Below the pieces are notes generated by a model. The model saw nothing but the letters and a program-made list of their open reading frames with translations, did not search any database and was not told the DNA's origin. Positions 12,601-24,672 of a DNA stretch of 64,000 nt are shown piece by piece. Position 1 is the stretch's first letter, and each line of letters begins with the position of its first letter. Source of the DNA: Paramecium tetraurelia (lineage: Eukaryota > Ciliophora > Oligohymenophorea > Peniculida > Parameciidae); NCBI RefSeq assembly GCF_000165425.1, contig NW_001799511.1, positions 164,096 through 228,095 of the forward strand, given 5' to 3'. The position numbers and the translations under genes are program-made.

Positions 12601-15302
12601 AGAATGAAGAAAAGTAACAATTAAATTAGGAGAAGATATAGATAGTTTATATCAAATATATGAAAAATCTTGAATAAGAAGAAAATCTATTGGCAGGCGA
12701 GATTAAAATATTAAATTCATTTAATAAACATGGAATCGATTAATCTAAATTAAATTTGGTAATCAAAAATTTAGAGTATAGTTGTAAGTTTTTATATTTT
12801 ATGACCAGTATATTATGTAATATAATTGTTAAAGGATTTTGTTAGAAAGATGATGATTAAGATGAGAATGGAGAAGATAATCCAGAAAACTTTTAAGCAG
12901 GAACAGGAATTGGAGAAGGAAAAGGAGAGTAAAATGTTACTAAAGAAATCGAATATGAGGAATAATTATTAGGAGAACAAAAATAATAATAGTAATAATA
13001 GCCTGAAGAAGAAGAACAAGAGAAAGAGAAAGAAAAAGATAAAAAAGAAGATGCCTTTGATATGAAAAATGATTTTGATGGATAAAATTAAGAGTAAAGT
13101 AAAGATGAAGAAAATGAAGAATAAGAAGAAGAATAGGAAAAGAATTCAATGGATGAAGGATTCTCATCTGTAAATGAGGACAATGAAGATATGAAATAAT
13201 ATTAGGGAAATGAAGAAGAAGAAGAAAACGAAGATGAATCTAAGTCAAATAGGAAGAAATCAGACATTGAATTTAATGCTGATGAAGAAAAAGATGATAA
13301 AAAAATACAAGCTAAAGAAGAAAGAGAGCAAAAATAAAATAATTAAAAGAGAAATATGAAAGATTTAAATGAAGATAGTCATGATATAGATAGTTAGATG
13401 GAAGAAGAAGAACAAGATGGGGATGAAGAAAATGAAGAATCAATTGAATAATCAGGAGAAGATCTTAAAGATTATGCAGGAAAAGGAGGAGAATAATTGG
13501 AATCTATGGATGAAGAAGATGTTGAAGAACTAGATAACAACAAATCATAAAATTAAGATCAAGAAAATATAAGTATGAATGAAGAAGAAAATCCTAATCC
13601 GGAGGAAATGCCAATAGAAGAGGAAGTTAAATTTGATGAACCAAATATGGAGTAGGAGGCTGAGAAATAAGATATAAATGAAGATATTATGTAAAAATAG
13701 GCTGAAGAATTGGAAAAATAAGATATGGATAACATAGAATAAGAATAAGATCAAAATTAAAATTAATTATTTAAAAATTAAGAAGATATTGAAAATTAAT
13801 TAAATGAATAAGCATAAGATTAGGGTTAATAAGGAGAAGAAGGAACCTAAGATAAAGATGAGAAAGATAAAAAAGAAAAAGAATAAGATAATAAGAACAA
13901 GAAATAAAGAGAGTCAGGAGATGATGGAGGTGATTCTAAAGTAGAGATGATCAAAAAGCTATTTGATGCAATGGAACAACATTTAACAAAAGAAGATATG
14001 GATAATTTCAAAAAGGATCTAAATGTCCATGATAGTGAATAAGAAGATATTGATAATGAAGAAGCACTTTAGGATAATGATTACAAAGTTTCAAAAGATT
14101 AAGTTCAACATAAAAGAGAGAATACAACAAATTTACCAACTAAATTTTAATAAAACGAAGCTTAGGAAGTGAAAAGAGAAGGAGAAGAAAACAAAGAAAA
14201 GGGCCAGGGCAAAAACATGGATGAAGAAAAAGAAGAAAAGAAAGATTAAGAAAAGGAAAACTAAGAAAATCAAAATATGAATTAAAGTAACAAAGAATTC
14301 ATCATACCACAACCTATTGAAATTGAAAATAAAAGTTTGAGTGATATCCCAATAGAAGAATACATCAAGTAATATTTTAGATTGGGATATGATGTAAATG
14401 CAGATATTAACATTTAAAAGGGATTAGAAATGTGGCCTAAACTGTAATAAGAAGTTCTTGAAAGCTCAATACATCTTTGTGAAGAACTTAAGTCTATTTT
14501 AATTGCTACTTAAGTTTCTGCTCTAAAAGGAGATTATAAAACAGGAAAACGATTAAATATGAAGAAAATAATACCATATATAGCAAGTAATTATAGAAAA
14601 GATAAAATATGGTTAAGGAGAACATAACCATAAAAAAGAACCTTCTAAATACTCTTAGCTTTAGATGATTCATTAAGTATGAGTGAGAATTAAGTTGGAT
14701 ATTTATCTCTTTAATCTTTGACCTCATTATCACTAGCTTTATCTAAAATGGAAGCAGGGTAAATAGGAATAGCCAGTATTCATGAAGGAATGAGATTGCT
14801 ACATGATTTTAATAAACCTTTTACTTAATTAGATTGTCCATTCATCTTAGGTTAATTTAATTTTGAATTTGAATCAAAATAGAGCAGTGAATTATCTCTA
14901 ATGAGGTTTATGAGAGAATCCATCGATAAATTCAAAAATATCAGAGTTTCTAACACATAATAAATTTGCTTTATTATGTCAGATGGTAAATTCAACAAGA
15001 AGATGGTGAGACCTTTAGTGAGAGAAGCAGAAGAACTCTAAATATTTTATGTGTTTATAATTCTGGATAGAGAAGGTATAAAATTGATTTAATTTAGATT
15101 AATCAATAACAAATATCAAGTCCACTCATTATGTAACAGTTAATGAGAAGTAAAAGATTGAAATAAGAAACTATTTAGAGGATTTCCCATTCAGATATTA
15201 TATTATAATAAAAGTAAATTATTTTAAATAATTTAGTCTCCACATGAATTGAATCATGTACTTGTAAATATTCTTAGATAATACTACCAATTATTAGAAT
15301 GA
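3690..15302 (+). CDS. MDN1: Midasin, giant AAA+ ATPase of 60S ribosome assembly
   Basis: One huge frame gives about 3,855 residues, compared with ~4,900 in yeast Rea1/Mdn1 and ~5,600 in human. Six tandem AAA modules are visible by their Walker A loops: GPFGCGKTT (~141), GDTGCGKTT (~401), GPTSGGKTS (~789), GPPGIGKTT (~1077), GPPQCGKTH (~1328) and a degraded sixth, GDKQIGKK (~1563). A long linker follows, then a Asp/Glu-rich stretch (~3050-3520). The C-terminal MIDAS/VWA domain carries DxSxS as DDSLS (~3656). Midasin strips assembly factors from pre-60S particles, with the MIDAS gripping their UBL domains. The gene is nearly intronless. Two small introns near the 3' end (15076-15097, 22 nt, and 15214-15236, 23 nt) move the apparent TGA at 15144 out of frame and restore the conserved LEDFPFRYY tail. 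Confidence 0.95.
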
Positions 15303-15347
15303 GTGTATTGTTGTGATTGTATATAAATACATTTATATAAACATGAA

Positions 15348-15934
15348 TCAAAAGGTAATTAATTTTTTTGATTTTCTTGCAGGTTATTCCTTTCTTCTAT
15401 TTTTTTTGATTTATTTATTTTTTGTTAAAGGTATGATCTCTTCCATAGCTCTGGCTTTATTTTCTCTTCTGACTTCTCTTTTGGATTTGACTCTGACTCC
15501 TTCCATTGCATTAATCAAATCATCTGCTTCATCATGTTGAACTTATTCATGTTATGGTTAATCATTCATTTCAATTTCTTCATCAACTTCAGGTTCTGGC
15601 TTGAAAACTACTTCCTGAACTGGCTTTCTTCTTGCTCCAACAAATTAAGTGGCTGTGTAGGGTAGAGATTAACTTCTAAAATCAACAATAGGTTAAGGTT
15701 TATATTTAGGAATTTAAGCAGATGGGTCATTTGGATGTAGAAACATATTTTTGGGTTGAGTAGGTCTTTGAAATTTCTAAAGAAAATTAAAACAATCAAA
15801 TTTACATTTTGTATGGTAGCCTCTAATTTTTAATTTAATTCATTAAGATCTTAATTGACTTTAACATTTTGGAGATGCTCTCTTTTGAGTGATCTCCATC
15901 TACGCATAACCTTAGATCTTTATGATTTTGCCAT
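15348..15934 (-). CDS. LLPH-like (DUF2423) nucleolar protein
   Basis: After removing one 29-nt intron (15777-15805) the protein is 185 residues and begins MAKSQRSKVMRRWRSLKRE. The N-terminal MAKS-x-RSK-x-(K/R)R pattern marks the DUF2423 family (human LLPH, yeast Ybl028c). These are small basic nucleolar proteins associated with pre-60S ribosomes. The middle is acidic and the C-terminus is again Lys/Arg-rich. This basic-acidic-basic layout and the short length fit the family, though similarity beyond the N-terminus is weak. The gene is convergent with midasin (45 nt between stops), so three adjacent genes point to large-subunit assembly. The family call rests mainly on the first ~20 residues. 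Confidence 0.65.
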
Positions 15935-15980
15935 GAATTAAAAATTTTATAATTATTTTATAATGCACTATGATATATTT

Positions 15981-17162
15981 TCAATCGAATAATTTGGCCA
16001 AAAATCCTTTATCCTATTTCTATTATTGTTAGTTAGCGACTGGCTATTGTTATTATGGCTTTTGTTATTGCGGTTGTTATTACTATTGCTAATTTAATAA
16101 CATAATTTACTAAGGTTGGTGGGACTTGACTAACTTATTGTTACTACGGTAGTTGACTAATCTAAGGAGGTTGAGTAGGTGCCTGATGTCCTTGTTAGGC
16201 AATTAATTATTGTCCTTATGGTTGATAACCATAGACTAGAGGCTATGTTTAGGCAACAGGAGCTCCCACTCGAGTTTGGGATGCTTGATAAAGAACTGGG
16301 GTTTAGGGATAAGCTGTAGTTATTTGAGCAGGAGCTTATACAATTTGAGAAGCTTATCTAACTCTTGGACTTGATGTTTAATAGACTGGGACTGGTATCG
16401 TATTTTAAACAGATAGAGGTTGCTAAATATATTAGGTAGTGATTGGCTATTGATATGTAGTATATTGGGTTTAAGGAACATTCTAAATGATTTATTTTTA
16501 GACAACTGGTTAAGTTACTTATGTGACTACAGGCTATTAGACAGTTTAGACAATAGGAGTGGCTGTTTAGTATGTTTGAGTTGTCACAACTGGTTAAAAT
16601 TATGTTTACTGTACTTGTTGTACAGAGTTCTATTTTATTATAGAAATAGATTACTTAAAACATATTTTATCTTGTAACTGTTTAGTATTCAACTCTTTCA
16701 GCGACCTTTTCTACTGGTACGTATTCAATCACTTTTTCTTAGATTACTTAAGGAATATATTCAGTTTCATATTAAATAGCTTAATATTCAGTAATTTGTC
16801 TTGTTACAGGCACCTGAATTTATCTTCGTACTTCCTCATATTCCATTATAGTCTTTTCATAAGGAATGTACTCAATTCTTGACTCTCCTTTAACAGCTTA
16901 TCCAGTCTAAATTAAAACGATTATATACGGAGACTATGTTAGAACTTATTGCAGATGCACCTAAAACTGGTTGATTAACTAAAACTCCACCTCCTTAATA
17001 GAATCCACTTTAACTCAAGTTCTAATTTGTTACTATTTATTATTAGTTAATTGAATTTCCCAACATAATTGGTCTAACGAATTGAGGCTAACCTGCTAAA
17101 GTTTGAGGCGCTCCATAAAGAGCAGGTTATTAAACAATTGCTTATGGTTAATACTCAGCCAT
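15981..17162 (-). CDS. Alveolin/IMC1-like cortical cytoskeleton protein
   Basis: Three introns (16907-16928, 16630-16654, 16089-16110) leave 370 residues. Residues ~95-170 contain tandem charged repeats of the type EYIPYEK..., EYVPVEKVAERVEY and TEYIPQVIQEK. These EKIVEVP-like Val/Pro/Glu/Lys repeats define alveolins, the filament proteins under alveolar sacs in ciliates, apicomplexans and dinoflagellates. The N-terminus and the long C-terminal half are Gln/Pro/Val-rich, with many TAA/TAG Gln codons and a QQQ-rich stretch before the final KGFLAKLFD. Such low-complexity flanks are usual for the family. The likely role is an epiplasm/pellicle structural protein. The start is the first ATG, just downstream of an AT-rich spacer. 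The alveolin call rests on repeat composition only. Confidence 0.7.
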
Positions 17163-17230
17163 TTCCTTTTAATAAATTTTATTTTAATTCCTTTAAATCC
17201 CATCTATTTTAATTAAAATAAAAAAAGTTA

Positions 17231-17962
17231 TTAAAAAATGAAAAAACAATTTCAAATCATTTAAAAAAGAGCCAAACCTTATTAATCAGACTGAGAGTAT
17301 TCTTCTTTTCAAAATTATTATACTTGTCAATTGAGTACTGCTAAATTCTGTTTGGACAATATTATCATATAAAAGTCTCTCTTAATAATTCTATACAATA
17401 GAATTTTTTGAATTCCTATTTAGGGTTGACCTAATATTAAAAGGTATATTATTGATTTAATATTTACATTTTGTTTATTATGATATTTTGTCTAATGGTG
17501 GAGTTTTTTTTTTACAAATGATGAGAGAATGAGAATTATTGTAAATTTCTATTCAATCTCTTCCTTAGATAAAAGTTGCCAGAAGCATATTTCCAATTAT
17601 TGATGAAAATCAACCTAAAAACAATAATAACTATATTTGGGTTCATCCAAATGAAATTTTTAACGAAGAAAAAAAGACAAATTAATTTTTATATAATATT
17701 TTAAAACAAATATTTATTTACAATTGCAATTTAAAATTAAATTTATTACTCAAGTTGTAATTTTATATAAAACTTACGATTCTAATTATTTTAAAGCATT
17801 TTTTTTGTTGTTTAATTAATTCTATTGAGGTGTTAATAATGGATATAGAGTATTTCTCTCAGCCTCATCTAGATCTAATAATAATCAAAATAATTGGATT
17901 CTAGTTGTCATAAAGTTTATTTCATTGGAATAATTAATTTTTATGGATGTAGTTATAATATA
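17231..17962 (+). pseudogene. Possible decayed host gene
   Basis: The ~810-nt space between the alveolin gene and the arrestin gene holds coding-like pieces on the plus strand that no longer form a gene. From ATG 17238 a frame starts MKKQFQIIQKRAKPYQSD and hits TGA, then continues in the same frame (EYSSFQNYYTCQLSTAKFC) to further TGAs. A second piece near 17520-17690, across a good 28-nt intron, reads KVARSIFPIIDENQPKNN followed by NYIWVHPNEIFNEEKK. The rest is AT-rich noise. I do not recognise the parent family. In a code where TGA is the only stop, AT-rich DNA stays open by chance, so this call is tentative. Confidence 0.3.
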
Positions 17963-17972
17963 TTTTAAATTT

Positions 17973-19138
17973 ATGGGAAATTCTAATAAAAAATCTGAGT
18001 ATGGAGACATTGCAATCCGAACAGAAAAACCATTTTATTTTGCAGGCGACTTGGTTAGAGGTGAATAATAAATGTAGTTCTAGGTAATATCTTTTTGAAC
18101 ATTTGCAAATCAGGTTATCAAGGAAATATCATTGAATTTACAGTTCAAGGGAAAGAGAAGACTGAGTGGGAAGAGGGAAGTGGTGATGAACAAAGAACTT
18201 ATAAAGGGAAAAATAAATTCTATTCCTAATCAGTTCCTATATACACATTTTCAAATCAGATAGCGTAAATTGGATAGTACGTATTTCCTTTCCAATTTTA
18301 ATTGCATCCAAATCTTCCTGGTTCATTTCACCATAAAAATCAATATGATTGTGGCTCTATATCATACAACGTGAAAGCAAAATTTACATCGACATAACCA
18401 AATAAACCAAGTATTCGAAATAAATAAGAATTCATGGTTAGAGAACCAATCAAGTAAAATGTAGTTGGATAAGAATAGGAAAGTACTACTAATCTAACTG
18501 AATGTTGTTGTAATAATAAAGGGGTATTTATGAAAAATCATTTTTAGAGTTCAAGACTCAAAAGTTTCTGTGATAAGAATCATTATCTACCAGGAGATAC
18601 TGCCTAATTAACTATTGAGGTCGATAATTCAAATTGCTATTTGAATATTGACTATTTTGAAATAGAATTGCATTAAGTGTTGATATTAAAAGCAAATTAC
18701 TCCACAACTAAATTAGCCCGAAAAATATTAACCTAAAGAATTCCAGGAATTCAGGCTCGATCTAAAAATGTTGGCTCTGAAAGCAGAAACGTTTCAATAA
18801 CTCTTTTGAATTAAATAAGGCCTTAAATTGAATTAACTCCTACAACTAATGGCAAACTAGTGAATCAATAATATTATCTCAGGGTTAATCCAAAATTTGA
18901 AGGTAATTTTCAATTTATATTTATAGGCTGTATTTGTTGTTCACAAAAACCTGTTATAACTTTCTAGATAGTATTATTATATCGGATTCCTTCTGATTAC
19001 ATTTAACCTCTTCCATAACCGCCTGATTGGAATCCTTAGACATTTGAGCCGGTTTTGATTGACTTTGAGCATTAATATCAAATGAATATTGCAAATAATA
19101 ATATGCAATAAAATGATCCTTTTATGAGCAAATATTGA
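17973..19138 (+). CDS. Arrestin-fold protein
   Basis: The ~378-residue product starts MGNSNKKSEYGDIAIRTEKP. Its first third has the arrestin-N pattern, FYFAGDLVRGE then GNIIEFTVQGKEKTEW, followed by VPIYTFSNQ and FPFQFQLHPNLPGSFHH. This resembles the alpha-arrestin/VPS26 fold, where the LPGSFHH-like segment is conserved. A Cys-rich hairpin (ECCCNNKG) precedes an arrestin-C half (YLPGDTAQLTIEVDNS). The C-terminus has PxP and Gln-rich segments. Alpha-arrestins act as cargo adaptors for membrane proteins. One intron near 18090-18119 (30 nt) is clear, but splicing it leaves the two exons one base out of frame, so a base may be missing from the short G run at the junction. An in-frame ATG 30 nt upstream (17943) is an alternative start. 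Confidence 0.7.
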
Positions 19139-19759
19139 TTCAAGTTTAAAATGAAATAATTTGATATATCAAAATGTTTTATGTTCAATTTATTGTATTT
19201 TTCTACTCATCAGATGAAGACAAAACAAATTAACCTAAACACATAATCCAATTTAATTAAGATTCAAAGAATTAACGAACTAAAGTAGTAAAATCCAAAA
19301 GAGATACACACTTTAAAATTCAATTATTTATAATTTAAAAATTAAAACTTTTAGATTTTAATCCTTTACAGATATATTTTGACCAAAATCTCTACGAAAA
19401 TTAAAGTACCATTTTTTTTGCTAAATACATTGATATAATTCAAAATACCTATAATGAATATAAGCTATATAATAATATTATAATGTCCTTAAAAATTAGT
19501 TGAAAATGATAATACTTTATGAATGTATATTATTTAATATATATATATTTATTTTTTTATTGAATTACTGTTTGTTTAGTAAAAATACCATTATGTACAA
19601 TATAATTCAAAACTAGAAATTAATAATAACAATAATTAAATAAGAAATTAATAATATAAATGATATTTTGAATTATGATTAAGATCTATTATTTTAAGAT
19701 GATTGATGGAAGAAATTTCGATTATTAAAAACTGGAGTTTTATATAAATTAGTATAATT
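19139..19759. other. Intergenic, one unsupported ORF
   Basis: This gap separates the convergent arrestin and FCS-finger genes. A TGA-free frame of 124 codons on the plus strand (19151-19525) contains a moderately coding-like stretch (KIQRINELKQQNPKEIHT), but it lacks introns, is low in Gly/Pro/Trp and has no family I recognise. Downstream is AT-rich sequence with short TA runs around 19540. I see no RNA gene or element. Confidence 0.3.
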
Positions 19760-20170
19760 TCAATCAAAATCTAAATCAATAGCTTCTTTTTAACTGTGTG
19801 TTTTTTTTTCTATTTCGCTACCTTTAAAGATTAAGAATTATTTTTCGATATCTTCATTTCTATCTTCATAATCTAGAAATTATATTTTTCAGAGCATTTT
19901 TCTCTACAAAAGTTACATCTATTGAGCATTATTCCATTTTTAATATCAAATGACTAATTACAATTTACACATTAAGCCTAATCTTAATAGAATTATTACA
20001 TGGTACAAATTTTTATAATTTTTATAGCAATCTAAATTACAAAATTCATTGCATTGGACTTTAATTAAGTCTTTAATTAATAATTTAAAACAATTCCAAC
20101 AAGCTACCTTTTATATTCTCAGAAGTTATGCATTTTATTCATCATATGGCTTTTATTTTGAGATAGACAT
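19760..20170 (-). CDS. Small FCS/MYM-type zinc-finger protein
   Basis: The frame starts MSISKQKPYDEQNAQLLRIQ. After one 22-nt intron it shows two similar Cys clusters: CWNCFKLLIKD...CNEFCNLDC and CVNCNQSFDI...CNFCREKCSEK. The spacing CxxC-(~10)-CxxFCxxxC matches FCS/MYM-like zinc fingers, usually protein- or RNA-binding. Just after the second finger the natural-looking acidic tail (LDYEDRNEDIEKQF ending LDFD) lies in a different frame. One more A in the run after SEK would join them, and the exon total is indeed one base short of a multiple of three. I place the end at the TGA of that tail (19760). It lies 113 nt downstream of the SAM-domain gene on the same strand. Confidence 0.5.
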
Positions 20171-20283
20171 GGCGATTATATTATTATCAAAATTGTTTTA
20201 ATCGGAGTATGTTTATATACTAATATTTGTATTTTCTCCAATATGATTCTAATGCATATAATTAGAAATCTCTTCTAATTAAT

Positions 20284-20986
20284 TCAAGATAAAGGATTAG
20301 CGAAAAATAATTTAATTTGTTAATCCTCTTCTTAGTTGTTGTTTTATTGAAAAGTTACTTTTTTAACAATATTTTGATCTTCATTTCTAAGGCTTGATTT
20401 TTGCATAAATTTAGTGAAACTCAAGTCAATAGATGGTTCTATGGTAATTGAATAAGAATACCTTCTAATTAATCATATTTAAGTTCATTTTATATGACAA
20501 CTTAATTCACTTCTACTGATTATTTAAGCTCTCTAATTTTCTTTATTAATCTAATTTAGTGACCTAATGGTATTTCCATTGATTGTAATTATTCTTTTTG
20601 TATGTCAAAAAGGATATCTAATTCTTCAAATCCATTTTCTTTAAATTTTTCGACATATGTGTCTAATTTGATTGATTTCAAAAATGTTTCTATAGGCTCT
20701 GACTTACTAGAAGGTGGCCTATCCTTAAGTACTTAATTAATTGTGTATTTTACTTCGATTATTTGGAGTTGTATTGTTTTACCATCTTACACTTTCTATC
20801 TAATCTCCTGATTATTTGCTTATTTAAGATCTTTCCATCCTTTAAGAATTCAAATTTTACTTAAGTTTTTCTAACTTTTCTGCCTAAGAATATATTCTAA
20901 TTGTACCATTTTTTTCGCTTCTTCTTGCATTTAAAGTGCAAAAGGATTGGTTGTTTTATTAGTTGATGAACCTCTATTTTTATCAT
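20284..20986 (-). CDS. SAM-domain protein
   Basis: Three introns (23, 21 and 23 nt) leave 636 nt, giving 211 residues. The centre holds a sterile-alpha-motif domain: ETFLKSIKLDTYVEKFKEN, then GFEELDILFDI, LQSMEIPLGHQIRLIKKI. It matches the SAM core LxxxLGLxxYxxxFxxxxI and the terminal helix GHRxKIxxxI. SAM domains polymerise or bind partners. The N-terminal ~90 residues are basic and Gln-rich and the C-terminus is polar (EEPSIDLSFTKF then a QQNNNQEEDQQ tract). The start is uncertain. I used ATG at 20986, which requires the 23-nt intron. An internal ATG opening MQEEAKKM is an alternative that skips it. It is divergent from the OSBP-like gene, 83 nt away. Confidence 0.65.
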
Positions 20987-21069
20987 AATATTATATTATG
21001 GATTTTGATTTCAACGAAGCTCAAAACTCTTTTCAGTTCCTCTAAGCGTAAAATAAGTTACCAATTAAG

Positions 21070-24000
21070 ATGTCTCACAAACTTGAACTTCTTTTGGAGT
21101 GCATCAATAACTAAGAAATTGACACGTCTGTTTTCCATTCATTAGAACTAGAGGAGTGTCAGGGATTCATGAAGTTGAATAAGTAGGCCCAAAAAGAGAT
21201 GTTTATGTCGATCATTAAGTAGTATGCATATGTAATTTTGACTTTATTTATCAAAGGCTAATATGATCCCATCTGCTATAGGAGAGATTAAAGGGATTAT
21301 AGATGTTAGAACAAAAGTATTAAAAAGTTGGAAGTAAAAAGAGTTTAAGATAGACTCTAAATAAAGAACCTTTGAAATATTGAGAAAAAAGAACAGCAAA
21401 AAGAAACCTCGAATTATCTACCTCTAATATTATACTGTATAACCTTAGGAATTCAAAGATAAGCGCTATAGATTTGTTATTATTGCCAATTCTGAAGGTC
21501 ATGGTTACTACAAAACATTGGTTTGTGGGTCTGACGATAAAGTGCTTTATGACAAAGTGATCCAGGCACTTAAAACGATATCGTAATTTAAGGATCATGT
21601 GATGAGAGGGAGCATCCTACTTGAATCAAATGATTTTAATTAACCAAGAGCATTTAACAATTAACAATCTTTCATTACAACTAGATAAGATATGAAATTA
21701 GTGACATAGTCAGAAATCATTCCACAAAAACAAAACATGAATATTAAAATCACAAAGCAAACAGTAGAATCAGATATAAGGCCAATTCAATAGTAATAAT
21801 AGCAATATTAATAACAAACTCTTTCCTAGAATATCAAACAATAGCCAAATGCAAATGAATAAATTCTATAAAACGATTCCACAATCAAATAACAACAATA
21901 TCCATAAAATTTATAATAATAATAGGTATAATAACCCGTAATATATAATTAATTAGAGCAGTAATAATAATAGCAATAACACTCGCAATAGTAATAGTAA
22001 TAATAATAATATTAACAATAATAATAATAATCTTAATAATAATAATAATATTTATACTAATAATAATCATAAATATAAAAAAATTAAGAAGAATAATATA
22101 GATTATAATAAGATTAATTAATTTAGCAACAGAAAATTGATTAACAAAGATAATAGTATGAATAATAAAACTAATAATTACAATAATAAGAATAGTAATC
22201 AAAGATTTTGAAATAAGTACTGAGTCAGTAGGAAAATGAAATACCTTAACTTAAAAATGAACTAAAATATCCGTAAGTTTTTCAAATGTTATTCGAAGAG
22301 GGCAAATTTAATCCTGATTATTTTACTCAATCAAATAAATAATTCACTCAAGTTTATTCAAAAGATGGAGTATAAATATTGAAGGATTAAGGTAATTCAC
22401 TTAGCTTTAGATCAACCTTAACTCTATATAATGTTGAAATTGATAAGGTATTTTAATGTTTGGCTGAAATTGATTTTGTGAAAAAATGGAATGCAGTCAT
22501 CAATCCTAATGAAACAAAATTATTAAATCTGATGTAAAGCGAAAATTGTGGAATAATATATGAAAGACATAAGCCATATGGATTACTTTATTTGCCTAGA
22601 GATTTTGTGTATTTAAGGTATGTAACATACAGAGGAGATGACATTTTAATTGTAGACAAATCAATAGAAAATGAAGATGCGCCTCCCTATATGAAAGTGA
22701 TTAGGGGAGAGATTAATTACTAGATAACAGAGATCGTTAACAATGACAATAATATTTTAGTCAGAATTGAGACAGAAATTACGAATGGTGGTTTATCATC
22801 TGTGAGTCAAGACTGTGCAATTACTTAATGGTATTTAAGTGAACTTTCCCATTTTCAACAATTTTTGAAGACATACTCTGCAGTTTAGGAGATAATACAA
22901 TCTCCTCTTTTATAAATATTAAAAAGCACTAGACCAAATAAATAAAAAGAAATTATAGTAATAGATTAAGAGATATCCAGTATTCAATAATAATAAATTG
23001 TGTCTCCACAATCACTTTAATATACTTCTACAAATCAATAGTAAAGTATTATAGAACAATAATCAATGATTATTAAGGAAGTGAACTAACCTTTTCCGGT
23101 AACAACAGCGCATGACGAATAATTAAAATTTGAATAAGTTACTGAAAATCGTAGGATAACTTTAGATTAACTCCCAATAATAGCCACAGTACCAGAAACT
23201 GCTCCTTTAATAATTGACAATCAAAAAGAAATAAATGAGATTTAATAATACAATAAAGATATAGAAGATGCTGATTTAAGTAATTACACTCCAAGTGATT
23301 TCATTCAATAGACATTACCAGAGTTATCAGACAAAGAGATTGCTTAAGTTAAACAAATGATAAAAAATATTGAACAAGGTTTATGTGATTATACTTCAAA
23401 TTGTATATTCCACAAATATATCCAAGAACCTTAAAAGGTCAAGGATGAATACATTACTTAGATAAATGGAGGACATTACTTTTTAAGATAGGACTGGAAA
23501 AGAGATATGAAACATGGGGGAATGATATTTTATAATTAAAAGAAAATAGAGGCTTAAAAGAGAGTTATCAAATTTATGTTAAAATCAATAGGTTCTAATC
23601 TGTTGTCTGGTAAATCAATATTAAATATATCATTACCTGTTGAAGTTTTTGAAAGCAGATCCAATTTAGAAAGGTTTTGTTATTCATTTACATTTGCTCC
23701 TTAGATCTTAGAAAAGGCCGCTAAAATCGATAATATTCACGAGCAAATGAAATATACGATAGCATTTGGATGCAGTATTTATTTATTTTAATTTAGGTTC
23801 AATTATTATGTATATGTCTTTGGAGAAACCATTCAATCCTATTTTGGGAGAAACTTATTAAGGCTTCATCAATGGATGCCCGGTTTATGCTGAGTAGGTG
23901 AGTCATCATCCCCCTATCAGTGCTTTTTAATTGAAAGGTAGAGGATATGATATAGACGGACACATTGAATCAGCAGCTAGTATGCATGCAAATAGTGTTA

Positions 24001-24635
24001 CCGGAAAGAACATAGGATTTATTAGAGTCACCTACCACAATACGAAGTCAAAGCAAATCTTTATTTAATGTCCAGGAGTTTTAACAGGAACTGCTTTTGG
24101 AACCAGAGTATTTAATATAAATGGAAGGTCGTATACAATTGATTTGGTATCTAAAATTATGATTTTTAGGAAAATAATTTAATTGCTGATATGGCATTTA
24201 ATCCTGGAAGCAAAAATGTATTCAATAAGAAAGACTTATTACAAGACTAATTTATTGGCTATTTATACAAAGTAAAGCCTGGAGTGTTGAATAAATATAA
24301 AAAGGAAGGATATGCAAAATATTCTGGAATTGATTTTGATAAGGATGTTGAATAAAGAGTATGACATTTTTATATATTAGTTTTTTTCAATAAATGGTAT
24401 CTGGAATCAAATGGTTGAATTTGATGGGGTTAGATTGTTTGATACACTTGAGATGAATCCTCATGTAATGGTTAATCATCCATGTCCTTTGCCTTCAGAC
24501 TCAAATTTCCGATTGGATATTCTGTATTGGAAATTGAGGGATTTTGATAATTCTTAGAGGACAAAGGAAATATATGAAGTGAAGCAAAGAAATGATAGAA
24601 AATGGAGAGAGAAACTTACAGGTAAGAAACATTGA
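21070..24635 (+). CDS. PH-START-oxysterol-binding domain fusion protein
   Basis: Four introns (25, 22, 23 and 22 nt) leave exactly 1,158 codons. A PH-like module lies at ~78-165 (VLKSWKQKEFKI..YRFVIIANSEG). A Gln-rich linker (~230-340) is written mostly in TAA/TAG. A START-like lipid-binding domain follows at ~390-595 (FQCLAEIDFVKKWNAV, RDFVYLRYV, DDILIVDKSIE). The C-terminal ~365 residues are an OSBP/ORP lipid-transfer domain with the family fingerprint EQVSHHPPISAF (~925) and KPFNPILGETY just before it. ORPs move sterols and phosphoinositides between membranes. Placing START and ORD lipid-binding domains in one protein suggests a two-ligand transfer or sensing protein at membrane contacts, which is inference. 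ORD is certain, START likely, PH moderate. Confidence 0.85.
21779..22160 (+). repeat. Poly-glutamine tract coded by TAA/TAG/CAA
   Basis: A near-continuous run of TAA, TAG and CAA triplets lies inside the OSBP-like gene and encodes a Gln-rich linker between the PH-like and START domains. Under the standard code it would be a wall of stops. Flanking domains stay in frame across it, which supports sense reading of TAA and TAG. Confidence 0.85.
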
Positions 24636-24672
24636 GTTTTTGTATTGTATATTTTAATATAAAGTTTAATAT

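Noticed and set aside
15144-15146. TGA as the natural end of midasin.
   Set aside because: A 22-nt intron just upstream (15076-15097) shifts the frame and restores the conserved C-terminal tail, so the real stop is 15300-15302.
21885-22202. A 105-codon minus-strand Ile-rich ORF.
   Set aside because: It is antisense to the TAA/CAA-coded polyQ linker of the OSBP-like gene, so it is a low-complexity shadow.
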